A stretch of DNA of 64,000 nt, from contig NZ_JAJFZN010000002.1 of NCBI RefSeq assembly GCF_020731145.1, forward strand, positions 372,001 through 436,000, read 5' to 3'. The position numbers and the translations under genes are program-made. The first letter of the stretch is position 1. Each line of letters opens with the position of its first letter. Under the pieces are notes generated by a model. That model was not told where the DNA came from. It did not search any database and was given only the letters and a program-made list of their open reading frames with translations. Origin of the DNA: Sneathiella sp. HT1-7 (GTDB lineage: Bacteria; Pseudomonadota; Alphaproteobacteria; Sneathiellales; Sneathiellaceae). Shown one piece after another: positions 50,597 to 59,586 of this stretch.

Positions 50597-52971
50597 ATTG
50601 AGTCTCCCTTAGCAGGTTTTGAAAGCTCGGCACTCGCAATTGCCGACAGCACACGCTCCGGCGTCATCGGGACTTCCGTGACTTCAGCGCCAATAAATGA
50701 AAGGGCATCATTAACCGCATTTGCAATTGCTGCAGGCGGGCCAATAGCTCCGCTTTCCCCAATGCCCTTTTGGCCGAAACGGCTCAAGGGTGAAGGGGTC
50801 TCCATATGTTCAATTCTGATGTTCGGCATATCGGAGGCGAGCGGTAAATGATAATCCGCAAGAGTTGAGGCCAGTGGCTGACCGGAGGCATCAAAGCGCA
50901 TTTCCTCAAACAGGGCAGTTCCGATACCCTGCGCCGCGCCGCCATAGACCTGCCCATCCACAATCATCGGGTTGATCATCGTACCGGCATCCTCAACAAT
51001 GACGTAGTCGAGCAAACGGACATGGCCAAGGTCCATATCAACCTCCACCTTCACCGCATGGCAGGCATAGGAAAAAGTTCCCGTATCCTTGGTGGTTTTA
51101 TAACCGGCGACGACATCCAGACCTCTAGGGTCCACATCGTCGGGCAGCAATTGCGGTTTCAGGTACCAGGTTCGCGCCACTTCTTCGATACTTATGGTGC
51201 TACTGCCAGCGGAGGCCATGCCGTTTTCGAGTGTAATGTCCGCAGGGTCGGCTTGCAGCAAGTGACCCGCGATTTTACGGATACGTTCCCCCAGCGATTC
51301 ACAGGCAGTCCCTACCGCGCCGCCGGCCATGACGATACATCGCGATCCCCACGTGCCGGTGGAGTAGGGCGTATAGGCAGTATCTCCATGGACGAGTTTG
51401 ATCTTTTCCGGATCAATTCCAATTTCACTGTTGGCGATCTGTGCGAGGGTTGTTTCCAGCCCTTGGCCATGGCTGTGTACACCAACTCGCAATTCAAGGC
51501 CGCCGTCAGGCGTCAGGCGGGCAGTTGCTTGCTCAAACCCCGGTACCATAGGAATGCCCCATCCATGATAGACAGATGTGCCGTGCGCTCCTTGCTCGCA
51601 GAAAATAGATAAACCGACCCCAATCCGGGTGCGACCTGTCTGGTTTTTCTGGTCCGCGCGAATGCCCGTCATGTTGATCGCGGCGACCGCACGCTCAAGA
51701 GCTTCTGGATAGTTACCGCTATCAAAGAATTTGTTCGTGATGTTGGTAAAAGGCATCTGATCCGGCTGCACAAGATTGCGCGCCCGAATGGCTTCTGGCG
51801 TAATTTTTAACTCTCTAGCAATACCGTCCAGCAAAACTTCCAATGCGAAACAAACCCCGGTTCTGGCGACGCCGCGGAAGGGCAGAATAGGAGGCTTATT
51901 CGTGGCGACCGACCAGGTTTTGCAGCGATAACCCCGCATAATATAGGGTCCTGGTAATATGCTGGCGACCTGTGCAGCCTCAAGGCAGGCGGAGAAAGGA
52001 TAGCTGGAATAGGCTCCGGAATCGACAATGGCAGTACAATCCACCGCCAGCAATTCACCGTCTGCTTTCGCATAGCCTGTAATTTCATAGCTATGTTCCC
52101 GGCAGTTGGCGCCCGCGATCAAATGCTCACGCCGATCTTCAATCCATCGGATGGGGCGATCCAGCTTCATCGCAAGGAAGCAGGCGCAGACTTCTTCGGC
52201 GAGCAGGATGCCTTTATAACCGAACCCGCCCCCGACATCCGGCGCGATTACCCGAATTTGCCCATGATCCATATTAAGACAGTCCGCCAGACCCGTGCGC
52301 ACAATATGCGGCATCTGTGTCGCAGAGTAGAGGGTGAGGAGTTCCAGGTTCCGGTCCCAGACCGCAACAAGGCCGCGCCCTTCAATGGGCGCCATACATT
52401 GCCGTGCCGTCTTGAAGCTGCGCTTGATAACAACGTCAGCGTCTGCAATCGCCGCCTCAAAATTGATATCGGCGTTGCTTTCAAGGAACGAATTCTCATC
52501 CCAATCTTCATGCAGCAAGGGGCTATCTTTGTCGCGAGCTTTGGTCATGTCATGGACTGCAGGCAATTCATCAAAGACAATGTCGATTTTCTCGGTCAGG
52601 TCTTCGGCTTTTGCTCGACTATCGGCAAGGCATGCGGCTATTGGCTCCCCCACATGACGAACTTTTTCATCTGCCAGTATGGGTTGGGTGGACGGGCGAA
52701 AGCCCGGTAATCCGGAAACAGCGCGAATACCGGACACCCCGGTCAGATCCCGACCGAAAAACACCCTTTTATCCGACTGTTCCGGTTTCATTTGGGAAAT
52801 AATTCTAGCATGCGCAAGTGGGCTTCTTAAAAACGCCAGCTCCAGCATTCCGGGCATGCGTATATCGGCTATGTAACGGCCCTTGCCATTTAAGTAGCGA
52901 TCATCTTCTTTTCGCATGAGCCGCGCGCCGATGCCCGTCTCTCGTTCTTTGGCTTCTTGATCGTTACTCAT
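50593..52971 (-). CDS. Molybdopterin-binding large subunit of a xanthine-oxidase-family hydroxylase (not CODH)
   Basis: The 792-residue subunit has the PDVGGGFGYKG and GIGESGAIGPPA (E739) signatures of the family; the Glu is the catalytic base. The active-site loop reads PFRGVAR (364-370), differing from AYRCSFR of form I CO dehydrogenase and AYRGAGR of form II, so CO is not expected to be the substrate. Such enzymes hydroxylate N-heterocycles (purines, nicotinate, isoquinoline-like) or aldehydes. Start set at 52971 after AAAGG. It is first gene of the four-gene minus operon ending in the MarR-DUF1116 fusion. Confidence 0.9.
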   Translation of the reverse strand: MSNDQEAKERETGIGARLMRKEDDRYLNGKGRYIADIRMPGMLELAFLRSPLAHARIISQMKPEQSDKRVFFGRDLTGVSGIRAVSGLPGFRPSTQPILADEKVRHVGEPIAACLADSRAKAEDLTEKIDIVFDELPAVHDMTKARDKDSPLLHEDWDENSFLESNADINFEAAIADADVVIKRSFKTARQCMAPIEGRGLVAVWDRNLELLTLYSATQMPHIVRTGLADCLNMDHGQIRVIAPDVGGGFGYKGILLAEEVCACFLAMKLDRPIRWIEDRREHLIAGANCREHSYEITGYAKADGELLAVDCTAIVDSGAYSSYPFSACLEAAQVASILPGPYIMRGYRCKTWSVATNKPPILPFRGVARTGVCFALEVLLDGIARELKITPEAIRARNLVQPDQMPFTNITNKFFDSGNYPEALERAVAAINMTGIRADQKNQTGRTRIGVGLSIFCEQGAHGTSVYHGWGIPMVPGFEQATARLTPDGGLELRVGVHSHGQGLETTLAQIANSEIGIDPEKIKLVHGDTAYTPYSTGTWGSRCIVMAGGAVGTACESLGERIRKIAGHLLQADPADITLENGMASAGSSTISIEEVARTWYLKPQLLPDDVDPRGLDVVAGYKTTKDTGTFSYACHAVKVEVDMDLGHVRLLDYVIVEDAGTMINPMIVDGQVYGGAAQGIGTALFEEMRFDASGQPLASTLADYHLPLASDMPNIRIEHMETPSPLSRFGQKGIGESGAIGPPAAIANAVNDALSFIGAEVTEVPMTPERVLSAIASAELSKPAKGDSI

Positions 52972-53078
52972 ATCAACCTTTCTCTTGCGGCTCGAAAAAT
53001 CGCCAACTTTGATGAGATGGCGTTGGCGCAAAGATCCCTGCTTAAAGGGGCGCCGGATTGCTTTTTGAGCCTGCTAAT

Positions 53079-53093
53079 ATTGCGCTGCACAAT
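53079..53093. promoter_or_regulatory. Imperfect 15-bp palindrome in the coxL/amidohydrolase divergent region
   Basis: ATTGCGCTGCACAAT pairs at six of seven positions about its central T. A related element, ATTGTGCGCTGC, lies at 53163-53174, sharing the TGCGCTGC octamer. Palindromes of this size suit MarR dimers, so the fusion regulator encoded in the divergent operon is a natural candidate. Confidence 0.45.
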
Positions 53094-53222
53094 AGTACAA
53101 TAATGGATTTTCAAAAATAATTGTAGATATAATTTTAGCTATTACAACTTTTTCCTTTTCCCATTGTGCGCTGCGGGATATATTTGTTCTAAAGCCTGTC
53201 AAAATGATAAAGGAAGTCGACG

Positions 53223-54488
53223 ATGAGCAATTTGAAACCTCTTGATGTTGTGTTGGAAAACGGAACATTGATTGATCCTGCAACAGGGTTGAACGGGAAA
53301 TACGATATCGGGGTTCAGGATGGTGTCATCACTGCAGTGAGTGACAGTCTCAAATCAGTCGAAGCGATTGAACGGATCGATGTGTCGGGCCATCATGTCA
53401 TTCCCGGAATGATCGATACCCACGCGCATGTGTATGAACATGTGACTGGTAAATTCGGATTATCACCTGATCTCGTCGGCGTTTATTCCGGTGTGACAAC
53501 ATTGGTTGATCAGGGCGGCCCGAGCTGCATGACGATTGGCGGCTTCCGGAACTTTATCTCGAAGCCGTCGGCCAGCCGCGTGCTTGCCTTTATTTCGGCC
53601 TATCTTGTCGGTGGGCTGGAAGGGCATTTGTACCCGGAACTCTACGGACCCAATGGCGTGAACGCAGATCATACAATTGCGGTTGCAAAAGATAATCTAG
53701 ATTTGGTCAAAGGCATCAAGGCGCATGCGGAGATTGGCGGACAGTCGCGTTGGGGAATGGATGTCATCAAGATCGGGCAGGAAATCGCGACGGCGACGAA
53801 CCTCCCGCTCTATATTCATCTAGGTCAGTTATGGCCAACGAGCAGCAGTGCGCCTATTCCGTCATCGGACGAACTCATTCGCGAGTTGCTGCCAATCATG
53901 AAGGAGGGGGATGTGCTCGCGCATCCATTCACGCGGCACCCTGGTGGCTTTGTTTCCGATGAAGGAGAGATTCACCCTATATTGCTGGAAGCCGTAAGAC
54001 AGAAGCAGATTCTGGTTGATGTCGGGCATGGCTCTCATTTTAGTTTTGACGTTGCGCGGCGAATTCTGGAGGCGGGGATTATGCCGTTTACACTCGGGGC
54101 GGATATGCATGGCTATAATGTCACAATTCCTGACGCGACGGATACGTCTGAACGCGCAGCAAACCCCTTTTCTGGCGTTGCTCCGTTTAACCTGACCATT
54201 GCCATGTCGGAACTCTTGCATCTCGGCGTACCGCTGGAACAAGTCATTGAAATGGTCACCTGCAATCCAGCGAAGCTATTGCGGATGGAGGACGAGATTG
54301 GCAGCATTGCGGTCGGGCGCGAAGCGGATATCTCTGTCCTTAAAATTGAAACCGGGCGTTTCAAGCTATCCGATAACAGTGGTGAAAGCGTGGTGGCAGA
54401 ACAACTCATCAGGCCGGCGTTTTGCTTGCGTGCTGGACAAAAGTTCGATGCTACTTCCGCGTTTGTACCGGATGCTATTGTCGCCTGA
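53223..54488 (+). CDS. Amidohydrolase/deacetylase-family metallohydrolase
   Basis: The 421-residue binuclear amidohydrolase has the HxH metal pair H67 and H69 (MIDTHAHV), the Lys for carbamylation K166 (VKGIKAHAE), H199 (YIHLGQL), further His in VLAHPFTRHP, and D294 (LGADMHG). The subgroup resembles the uncharacterised amidohydrolase/deacetylase enzymes, near dihydroorotases. AAGGAAG precedes the ATG. It diverges from the Mo-hydroxylase operon and probably hydrolyses a cyclic amide or ester product of hydroxylation; that role is inferred. Confidence 0.88.
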   Translation: MSNLKPLDVVLENGTLIDPATGLNGKYDIGVQDGVITAVSDSLKSVEAIERIDVSGHHVIPGMIDTHAHVYEHVTGKFGLSPDLVGVYSGVTTLVDQGGPSCMTIGGFRNFISKPSASRVLAFISAYLVGGLEGHLYPELYGPNGVNADHTIAVAKDNLDLVKGIKAHAEIGGQSRWGMDVIKIGQEIATATNLPLYIHLGQLWPTSSSAPIPSSDELIRELLPIMKEGDVLAHPFTRHPGGFVSDEGEIHPILLEAVRQKQILVDVGHGSHFSFDVARRILEAGIMPFTLGADMHGYNVTIPDATDTSERAANPFSGVAPFNLTIAMSELLHLGVPLEQVIEMVTCNPAKLLRMEDEIGSIAVGREADISVLKIETGRFKLSDNSGESVVAEQLIRPAFCLRAGQKFDATSAFVPDAIVA

Positions 54489-54949
54489 GCGAAAAGGGCT
54501 AAAGGCGGAGAGGTATTCAGTAATCCAATAAACGGATATGCCGATCTGTGGCCTAAAACCGGCAATCTTCTTGCCAGGTGGACATGCTTTGTCGTTAAAG
54601 CTGTGGGCGGCCTGCCGAAGAATAAAAAGAATTCTGCCTGATCATATCAATATGAAATCACCGTCGGGGACAATCTTTTCACGTCTACTTCTTTTGACGC
54701 TCCGTGGTTAAGCCCTTGTCGTTAAATCACTTAATTGGCGGTGCGCCGATTTAGCGAAACGGGAAACATGTCGCCAGACTGCAATCAATAATAGCATGAT
54801 AAATATTATTGGCTCTACTTAAATACACATATTTTAATTTTGAATTCAGAAATATTCATAAGGTAATATTTTGTTAAATAAATATACTTAAAAATATTTA
54901 ACCAAGTATTTTGAGAAAATGCAAGTTTTCAGGTGTAGGAAAAACTTTT
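54489..54949. other. AT-rich intergenic region upstream of a c-di-GMP gene
   Basis: No gene was recognised. The left third is of average composition; from about 54640 the DNA becomes strongly AT-rich, with an 8-bp perfect inverted repeat (GTTAAATA...TATTTAAC, 54873-54902) just upstream of the next gene. No -35/-10 pair was clear enough to call. The shift in composition continues into the following three genes. Confidence 0.5.
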
Positions 54950-56671
54950 ATGAACCTGCTTATGATCGATGATGATGACATAGACAGAATGAACACAACG
55001 CGTGCGCTTGAACGTTCTGGATACGTACTGAATGTCACGGAAGCTAGATCAGTAGAAGAAGGGCTTGCCTATCAGAAGAACGGCAATTTTGACATCATAC
55101 TGCTAGATTACCAACTGCCATCGATGTCAGGGTTGGAACTTCTGAAAGTATTTACAAGCTCCCATCAACAGGATGTTGCGGTTGTTATGTTGAGTAATCA
55201 GGAAGATGACAACATAGCAATAGAATGTATCGAAGCTGGAGCGCAGGATTTCATTCTAAAAAGTGAAGTGACGACATCCAGATTAATCCGGGCTCTCCTG
55301 CATGCAAAAGAACGTAGCAGGATTGGAGAGCAACTCCGCCTTCTGGCCGAACGGGACACCCTGACAGGCTTGGCGAACAGGTATATTTTTGAAACACAGC
55401 TTGAAGAGGCGATTGCCAGAGCCATTCGATACGGTGAGGGGTTGGCGCTTCTTATGCTGGATCTGGATAAGTTTAAGAATGTCAATGATACACTCGGTCA
55501 TGCCGTTGGTGACAAACTATTGATTGAAGTTGCTAACCGTCTTAAAGGACCGGTTCGGAGCGGTGATTTGATATGTCGTCTAGGTGGTGACGAGTTTGCT
55601 ATTCTCGTCCACCATTTGGACGATACGTCACAGTTACGGATTATTTCTCAACGGATCATCGACGCCCTTTCTGAGCCCTTTGAAATTGAGGGAACAGAAT
55701 TAAACATTTCTACGAGCATCGGAATCGCAAGTTATCCTGAGTGCGGCCAAGATAAAATTCAGCTTATGAAATGTGCTGATATTGCTATGTATCGGGCCAA
55801 GGAAAAGGGCCGAAATCAGGCTCAGTTCTATTCAAAAGATGTTCACCATGAAAATATGAAAAGGCAGGAATTAGAGCAAGAATTGTTCCGCGCAATAGAA
55901 AATAAAGAAATCGAAGTCTTTTATCAGCCGCTGATTGACGTTGAGACAGAGAAAACTGTAGGCGCAGAAGCACTTGTAAGATGGAGGCACCCGACGCGGG
56001 GGCTGCTTCTTCCAAATGCTTTCCTATCGATTGCGGAGGATACTGGCGAGATTGGGAAAATTGGTTATTGGATTCTTGACACTGTCTGCGCTCAATATGC
56101 TGAATGGAAGGCTACCCATCCCGAGCTAGAGCCCTCATTTGCAATAACCGTAAATTTGTCGGCCCTTCAATTAGATGATAGTCGATTTGTCGATCATACA
56201 AAGTTGGTTCTTGCCAAGTATAGTATGCGGCCTGAAAACCTTGAGTTAGAGGTCACTGAGAGCTCATTAATTGAAAACTCGGAAACGGCGGCGTCTGTTC
56301 TACAGGACCTTTCCCGCTTGGGCGTAAAGCTCTCTTTGGATGATTTTGGGATTGGGCACTCCTCGCTTTCATATTTGCAAAAACACCCTTTCAATATACT
56401 GAAAATCGATCGATCCTTTGTTCAAAATGTTGAGGATGATAATGATAGTGCTGCTATGTTCTTAAAATCAATCAATGCGTTAGCAGATGTTTTGAACATA
56501 AAAACGGTTGTTGAGGGCATAGAAACAAAGGCACAAAAACATTTCTGTCAGAAGTTAAAATTTGAACGTATGCAGGGCTTTTACTTTTCAAAGGCAATGG
56601 ATGCGCCTGATTTTAGCTCCTACCTCCTCAAAAACTCCGATATGCGTCATGAAATGATTTGCAATGAGTAA
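54950..56671 (+). CDS. REC-GGDEF-EAL response regulator (c-di-GMP synthesis and breakdown)
   Basis: The 573-residue protein has a receiver domain (acidic D7-D9, phospho-acceptor D53, about 1-120) and a GGDEF diguanylate cyclase with intact GGDEF at 212-216. The inhibitory I-site RSGD (203-206) lies five residues before it. The EAL phosphodiesterase reads EAL at 340-342 and DDFGIGHSSL later. Both active sites look complete, so output may be switched by phosphorylation. The start at 54950 excludes a TTG-led extension. Its 3' end overlaps the kinase gene by eight bases. Confidence 0.93.
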   Translation: MNLLMIDDDDIDRMNTTRALERSGYVLNVTEARSVEEGLAYQKNGNFDIILLDYQLPSMSGLELLKVFTSSHQQDVAVVMLSNQEDDNIAIECIEAGAQDFILKSEVTTSRLIRALLHAKERSRIGEQLRLLAERDTLTGLANRYIFETQLEEAIARAIRYGEGLALLMLDLDKFKNVNDTLGHAVGDKLLIEVANRLKGPVRSGDLICRLGGDEFAILVHHLDDTSQLRIISQRIIDALSEPFEIEGTELNISTSIGIASYPECGQDKIQLMKCADIAMYRAKEKGRNQAQFYSKDVHHENMKRQELEQELFRAIENKEIEVFYQPLIDVETEKTVGAEALVRWRHPTRGLLLPNAFLSIAEDTGEIGKIGYWILDTVCAQYAEWKATHPELEPSFAITVNLSALQLDDSRFVDHTKLVLAKYSMRPENLELEVTESSLIENSETAASVLQDLSRLGVKLSLDDFGIGHSSLSYLQKHPFNILKIDRSFVQNVEDDNDSAAMFLKSINALADVLNIKTVVEGIETKAQKHFCQKLKFERMQGFYFSKAMDAPDFSSYLLKNSDMRHEMICNE

Positions 56672-58439
56672 TGCAGATGAATTGGGAGCTTCGGAAAAAA
56701 GAAAACTCGTTAATGCAGGAAAAATGCATTGGATCCACTGGCTTATTGTGGCCCTTTCAATCGTGGTTACTTTCGGCGCCTGGTACTACTCGGTTGTCCA
56801 AGTAACAACACGAAACCTCGAAAAATTTAATCGTCAGGCTGATCAAGTTATTGAACTCGTAAAAGAGAGAATGCATCTATATGAGAATGCGCTTTGGGGG
56901 GGCGTTGCTCTTATTGATTCTAAAAATGGGGACATATCCTACTCTCAATGGCGGTCTTATGCTAACAGCCTGCGAATTGATAAGGTCTATCCAGGCATCA
57001 ACGGGATGGGCGTTATATTTCAAATCAAGCCTGACCAGATGATTGATTTTCTTAAAACACAAAGAGAAGATCGCCCGGGCTTTCGTATTCACCCTAAACA
57101 TAACCTTCCTGAATACTGGCCGATCACTTATATTGAGCCTCCAGGCCTAAATAACAAGGCTATCGGTCTTGATATGACCTTTGAAGCAAATCGGTATGCG
57201 GCCGTCATAAAATCTCGAGACACTGGTATTGCGCAGGTGACCGGGCCTATATCGTTGGTACAAGATGATAAAAGGACGCCCGGCTTTCTGTTGTATGCGC
57301 CCTTTTATGAAAAGGGTGTAAAGCCGCAAACCATCGCCGATAGGCGTGACAAAATAGTTGGCGTGACTTATGCGCCGTTCATCATGAGAAATCTCATGCA
57401 AGGAACACTGTCGCGGCAAAAAAGACAAATTCATATCGAAATAACGGACGGCAATAATTTGCTTTATGAAGATGAGTTTGTTGATCTTGATGACAGCGAA
57501 CCGTCCGATTTTTCTAACGTGCAAGATGTCGTGATGTATGGTCGGGTCTGGACTTTTTCCTCTCACTCTACAGCCCGCTTTCAAAAAGAAGTATCAAGTG
57601 ACCAACCATATTGGATTCTCATAGGCGGCCTTACTGTAGACGGCTTTCTGCTGGCTTTGTTCCTCTTCATGACAAGGGCGAATAGAATGGCATTGAGTTA
57701 TGCGGAACGCATGACGCGCGAGTTGAAGGATAAGTCAGCGCGTTTGGAGCGATCAAATGAGGATCTGGAGCAATTCTCTTATGTCGCCTCGCATGATTTG
57801 AAGGCGCCGCTGAATTCAATTAAGCAGATCATCAGCTGGATTGAGGAGGACTGTAAGGATATCCTTCCTGATAAATCCAAAAAGCATATCGAATTACTCA
57901 AGGCAAGATGCGCTAGGTCAATGACACTTCTCAATGATCTTCTCGATTATTCACGGGTAAATCGATTTGCTTATGACACAGAGAATATTTCTCTGAAGAA
58001 AACAGTCGACGATATAATGTTTCTTCTTGGTCATGCAGCCGATTTTTCATGTGAGATAACTGACTGTAACTTGGTGATCCAGAGGCGGGCCTTTGAAATT
58101 GTACTCAGAAATCTGATTACAAATTCAATAAAGCATCACTCTTCGAAAAAGGGGCGGATAACAATTGAATGTGAGAAAAATTTAACTGAATACTTGTTCC
58201 GTGTTTCGGATGATGGGCCAGGAATTCCAGATAACTTGCACGTCAAAGCACTCGAAATGTTCTCAACCCTGCGTCCGCGAGATCAGGTTGAAGGGAGCGG
58301 TATGGGGTTGGCAATGGTCAAAAAAATTATTGAACATCATGGCGGCAGCCTGGAGATTGAAAAAGGTCGGGTAACAGGAACTTGTGTTATTATTCGTTGG
58401 CCTTTCAATACACAGTTTGACACTATCACGCAGGATTAA
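56664..58439 (+). CDS. CHASE-domain sensor histidine kinase
   Basis: The 591-residue kinase has two membrane helices (about 22-42 and 315-338) enclosing a CHASE domain (GVALIDSKNGDISYSQWRSYA, then GINGMGVIFQI). A coiled region follows, then HisKA with the phospho-acceptor in FSYVASHDLKAPLNS. HATPase motifs include LRNLITNSIKHH (N box) and DDGPGIP (G1). CHASE domains sense small periplasmic ligands. Overlap with the REC-GGDEF-EAL gene and the following receiver gene makes a single signalling operon. Confidence 0.93.
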   Translation: MSNADELGASEKRKLVNAGKMHWIHWLIVALSIVVTFGAWYYSVVQVTTRNLEKFNRQADQVIELVKERMHLYENALWGGVALIDSKNGDISYSQWRSYANSLRIDKVYPGINGMGVIFQIKPDQMIDFLKTQREDRPGFRIHPKHNLPEYWPITYIEPPGLNNKAIGLDMTFEANRYAAVIKSRDTGIAQVTGPISLVQDDKRTPGFLLYAPFYEKGVKPQTIADRRDKIVGVTYAPFIMRNLMQGTLSRQKRQIHIEITDGNNLLYEDEFVDLDDSEPSDFSNVQDVVMYGRVWTFSSHSTARFQKEVSSDQPYWILIGGLTVDGFLLALFLFMTRANRMALSYAERMTRELKDKSARLERSNEDLEQFSYVASHDLKAPLNSIKQIISWIEEDCKDILPDKSKKHIELLKARCARSMTLLNDLLDYSRVNRFAYDTENISLKKTVDDIMFLLGHAADFSCEITDCNLVIQRRAFEIVLRNLITNSIKHHSSKKGRITIECEKNLTEYLFRVSDDGPGIPDNLHVKALEMFSTLRPRDQVEGSGMGLAMVKKIIEHHGGSLEIEKGRVTGTCVIIRWPFNTQFDTITQD

Positions 58440-58463
58440 TCAGAAATACTTTGAGAGGTTTTG

Positions 58464-58886
58464 ATGAAGGGCGTATCCGAAGACGTAACGTTACTTTTGA
58501 TTGAAGATGACGACGTAGATGCGCAGACAATTGAGCGTAGTTTTGAGAAGCATCGTATCGCCAATCCTATAGTCCGTGCGCATGACGGGGTAGAGGGGCT
58601 GGAGATGTTGAAGGGGGGAGCTGTTGCCCACCCGTATGTAGTCCTATTGGACATTCAAATGCCACGCATGAATGGCTTGGCGTTCCTGGAAGAGCTCAGA
58701 AGTGACCCGAAGCTAGCCAACACGATTGTCTTTGTGCTGACGACTTCCCGCGATGAAAAAGATATACAGGCTAGCTACACTAAAAATGTAGCGGGTTACT
58801 TTGTAAAGGAAGAGGCTGGCGATAACTTTTCGAATGTTGTCAACCTATTGCAAGGTTACTGGAAGATCGTTCAATTTTCCGAATAA
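58464..58886 (+). CDS. Single-domain response regulator (Rcp1/CheY-like)
   Basis: The 140-residue receiver domain has the acidic cluster EDDDVD (14-19), phospho-acceptor D63 (VVLLDIQMPRMNG), TTS and the conserved Lys in FVKEEAGD. No output domain is present. GAGAGG precedes the ATG at 58464. Bacteriophytochrome-type kinases commonly have such a dedicated receiver (Rcp), which may draw phosphate away from, or relay it to, the c-di-GMP protein. Confidence 0.92.
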   Translation: MKGVSEDVTLLLIEDDDVDAQTIERSFEKHRIANPIVRAHDGVEGLEMLKGGAVAHPYVVLLDIQMPRMNGLAFLEELRSDPKLANTIVFVLTTSRDEKDIQASYTKNVAGYFVKEEAGDNFSNVVNLLQGYWKIVQFSE

Positions 58887-59141
58887 GTGCCTGGTCTGGT
58901 TAATTAGTATCAAGAGAAATTAGGGCTACTCTGCAACACGGTTCATAATAACGGAATAGTGAAGCCGAATAGATAGTTCGATACTGTTCGTTCCTGTACT
59001 GCCCCTGTCGTTTTCAAAATTGCTGCTAAAGCAGGTTCTCTTTTGGCGTTGATCCCCAACCTATCATGGGCCCTGCTAGGATCGAGGATTATTCCGCGCC
59101 AAATTTGTACCTAATGGGAAAAGGGAAGGGGTTTAAAACAG

Positions 59142-59178
59142 ATAAGCCCTCGAAAACGGTTTGTTTCCAAGGGCTTAT
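59142..59178 (-). terminator. Terminator downstream of tRNA-Thr
   Basis: ATAAGCCCT (59142-59150) and AGGGCTTAT (59170-59178) form a nine-pair stem with a 19-base loop immediately after the tRNA 3' end on the minus strand. CTGTTTTAAA follows. Stem and position support termination; the T-run is short. Confidence 0.65.
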
Positions 59179-59179
59179 G

Positions 59180-59255
<76 letters not shown>

Positions 59256-59306
59256 AAAATATTGTGTCAGCTTTGAGTGATGTCTCAACCTTCCACTGGG
59301 AGCCAG

Positions 59307-59335
59307 CTTATATAGCGCAACTCTCGGCCTGTCCA
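59307..59335 (-). promoter_or_regulatory. Sigma-70 promoter of tRNA-Thr
   Basis: On the minus strand TGGACA (59330-59335) and TATAAG (59307-59312), each five of six to consensus, are separated by 17 bp. The expected start is near 59300, about 45 bases before the mature tRNA. Confidence 0.65.
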
Positions 59336-59586
59336 GAATTTTTCGTATGTTTTCAGCGACATTAATTGGCCGCGTTGTAAGAGATTGATTTCTCGCTCAT
59401 TTGTTGAATAAATCAACCATAACATAAATTAAAATAATAATATAAAACTATGGATTGTAATTCGTTGATTGCGTCACATATATTTGCTTCAGGACCTATT
59501 AATCTCTCCCATTTTACAGATTGCCTGCGGTTGTTTGTGAGGCACGCGTCCGCAGGAAGTCTGGTGGGTTTTTAAAGGAGGTAGAA

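Noticed and set aside
50593-52971. Carbon-monoxide dehydrogenase as the function of the coxLMS-like genes
   Set aside because: The active-site loop PFRGVAR matches neither CODH form and the surrounding genes fit heterocycle or amide catabolism.
37430-54488. Nicotinate (nic) degradation cluster
   Set aside because: Mo-hydroxylase, MarR and a maleate-isomerase-like gene are suggestive, but NicC, NicX, NicD and NicF equivalents are absent.
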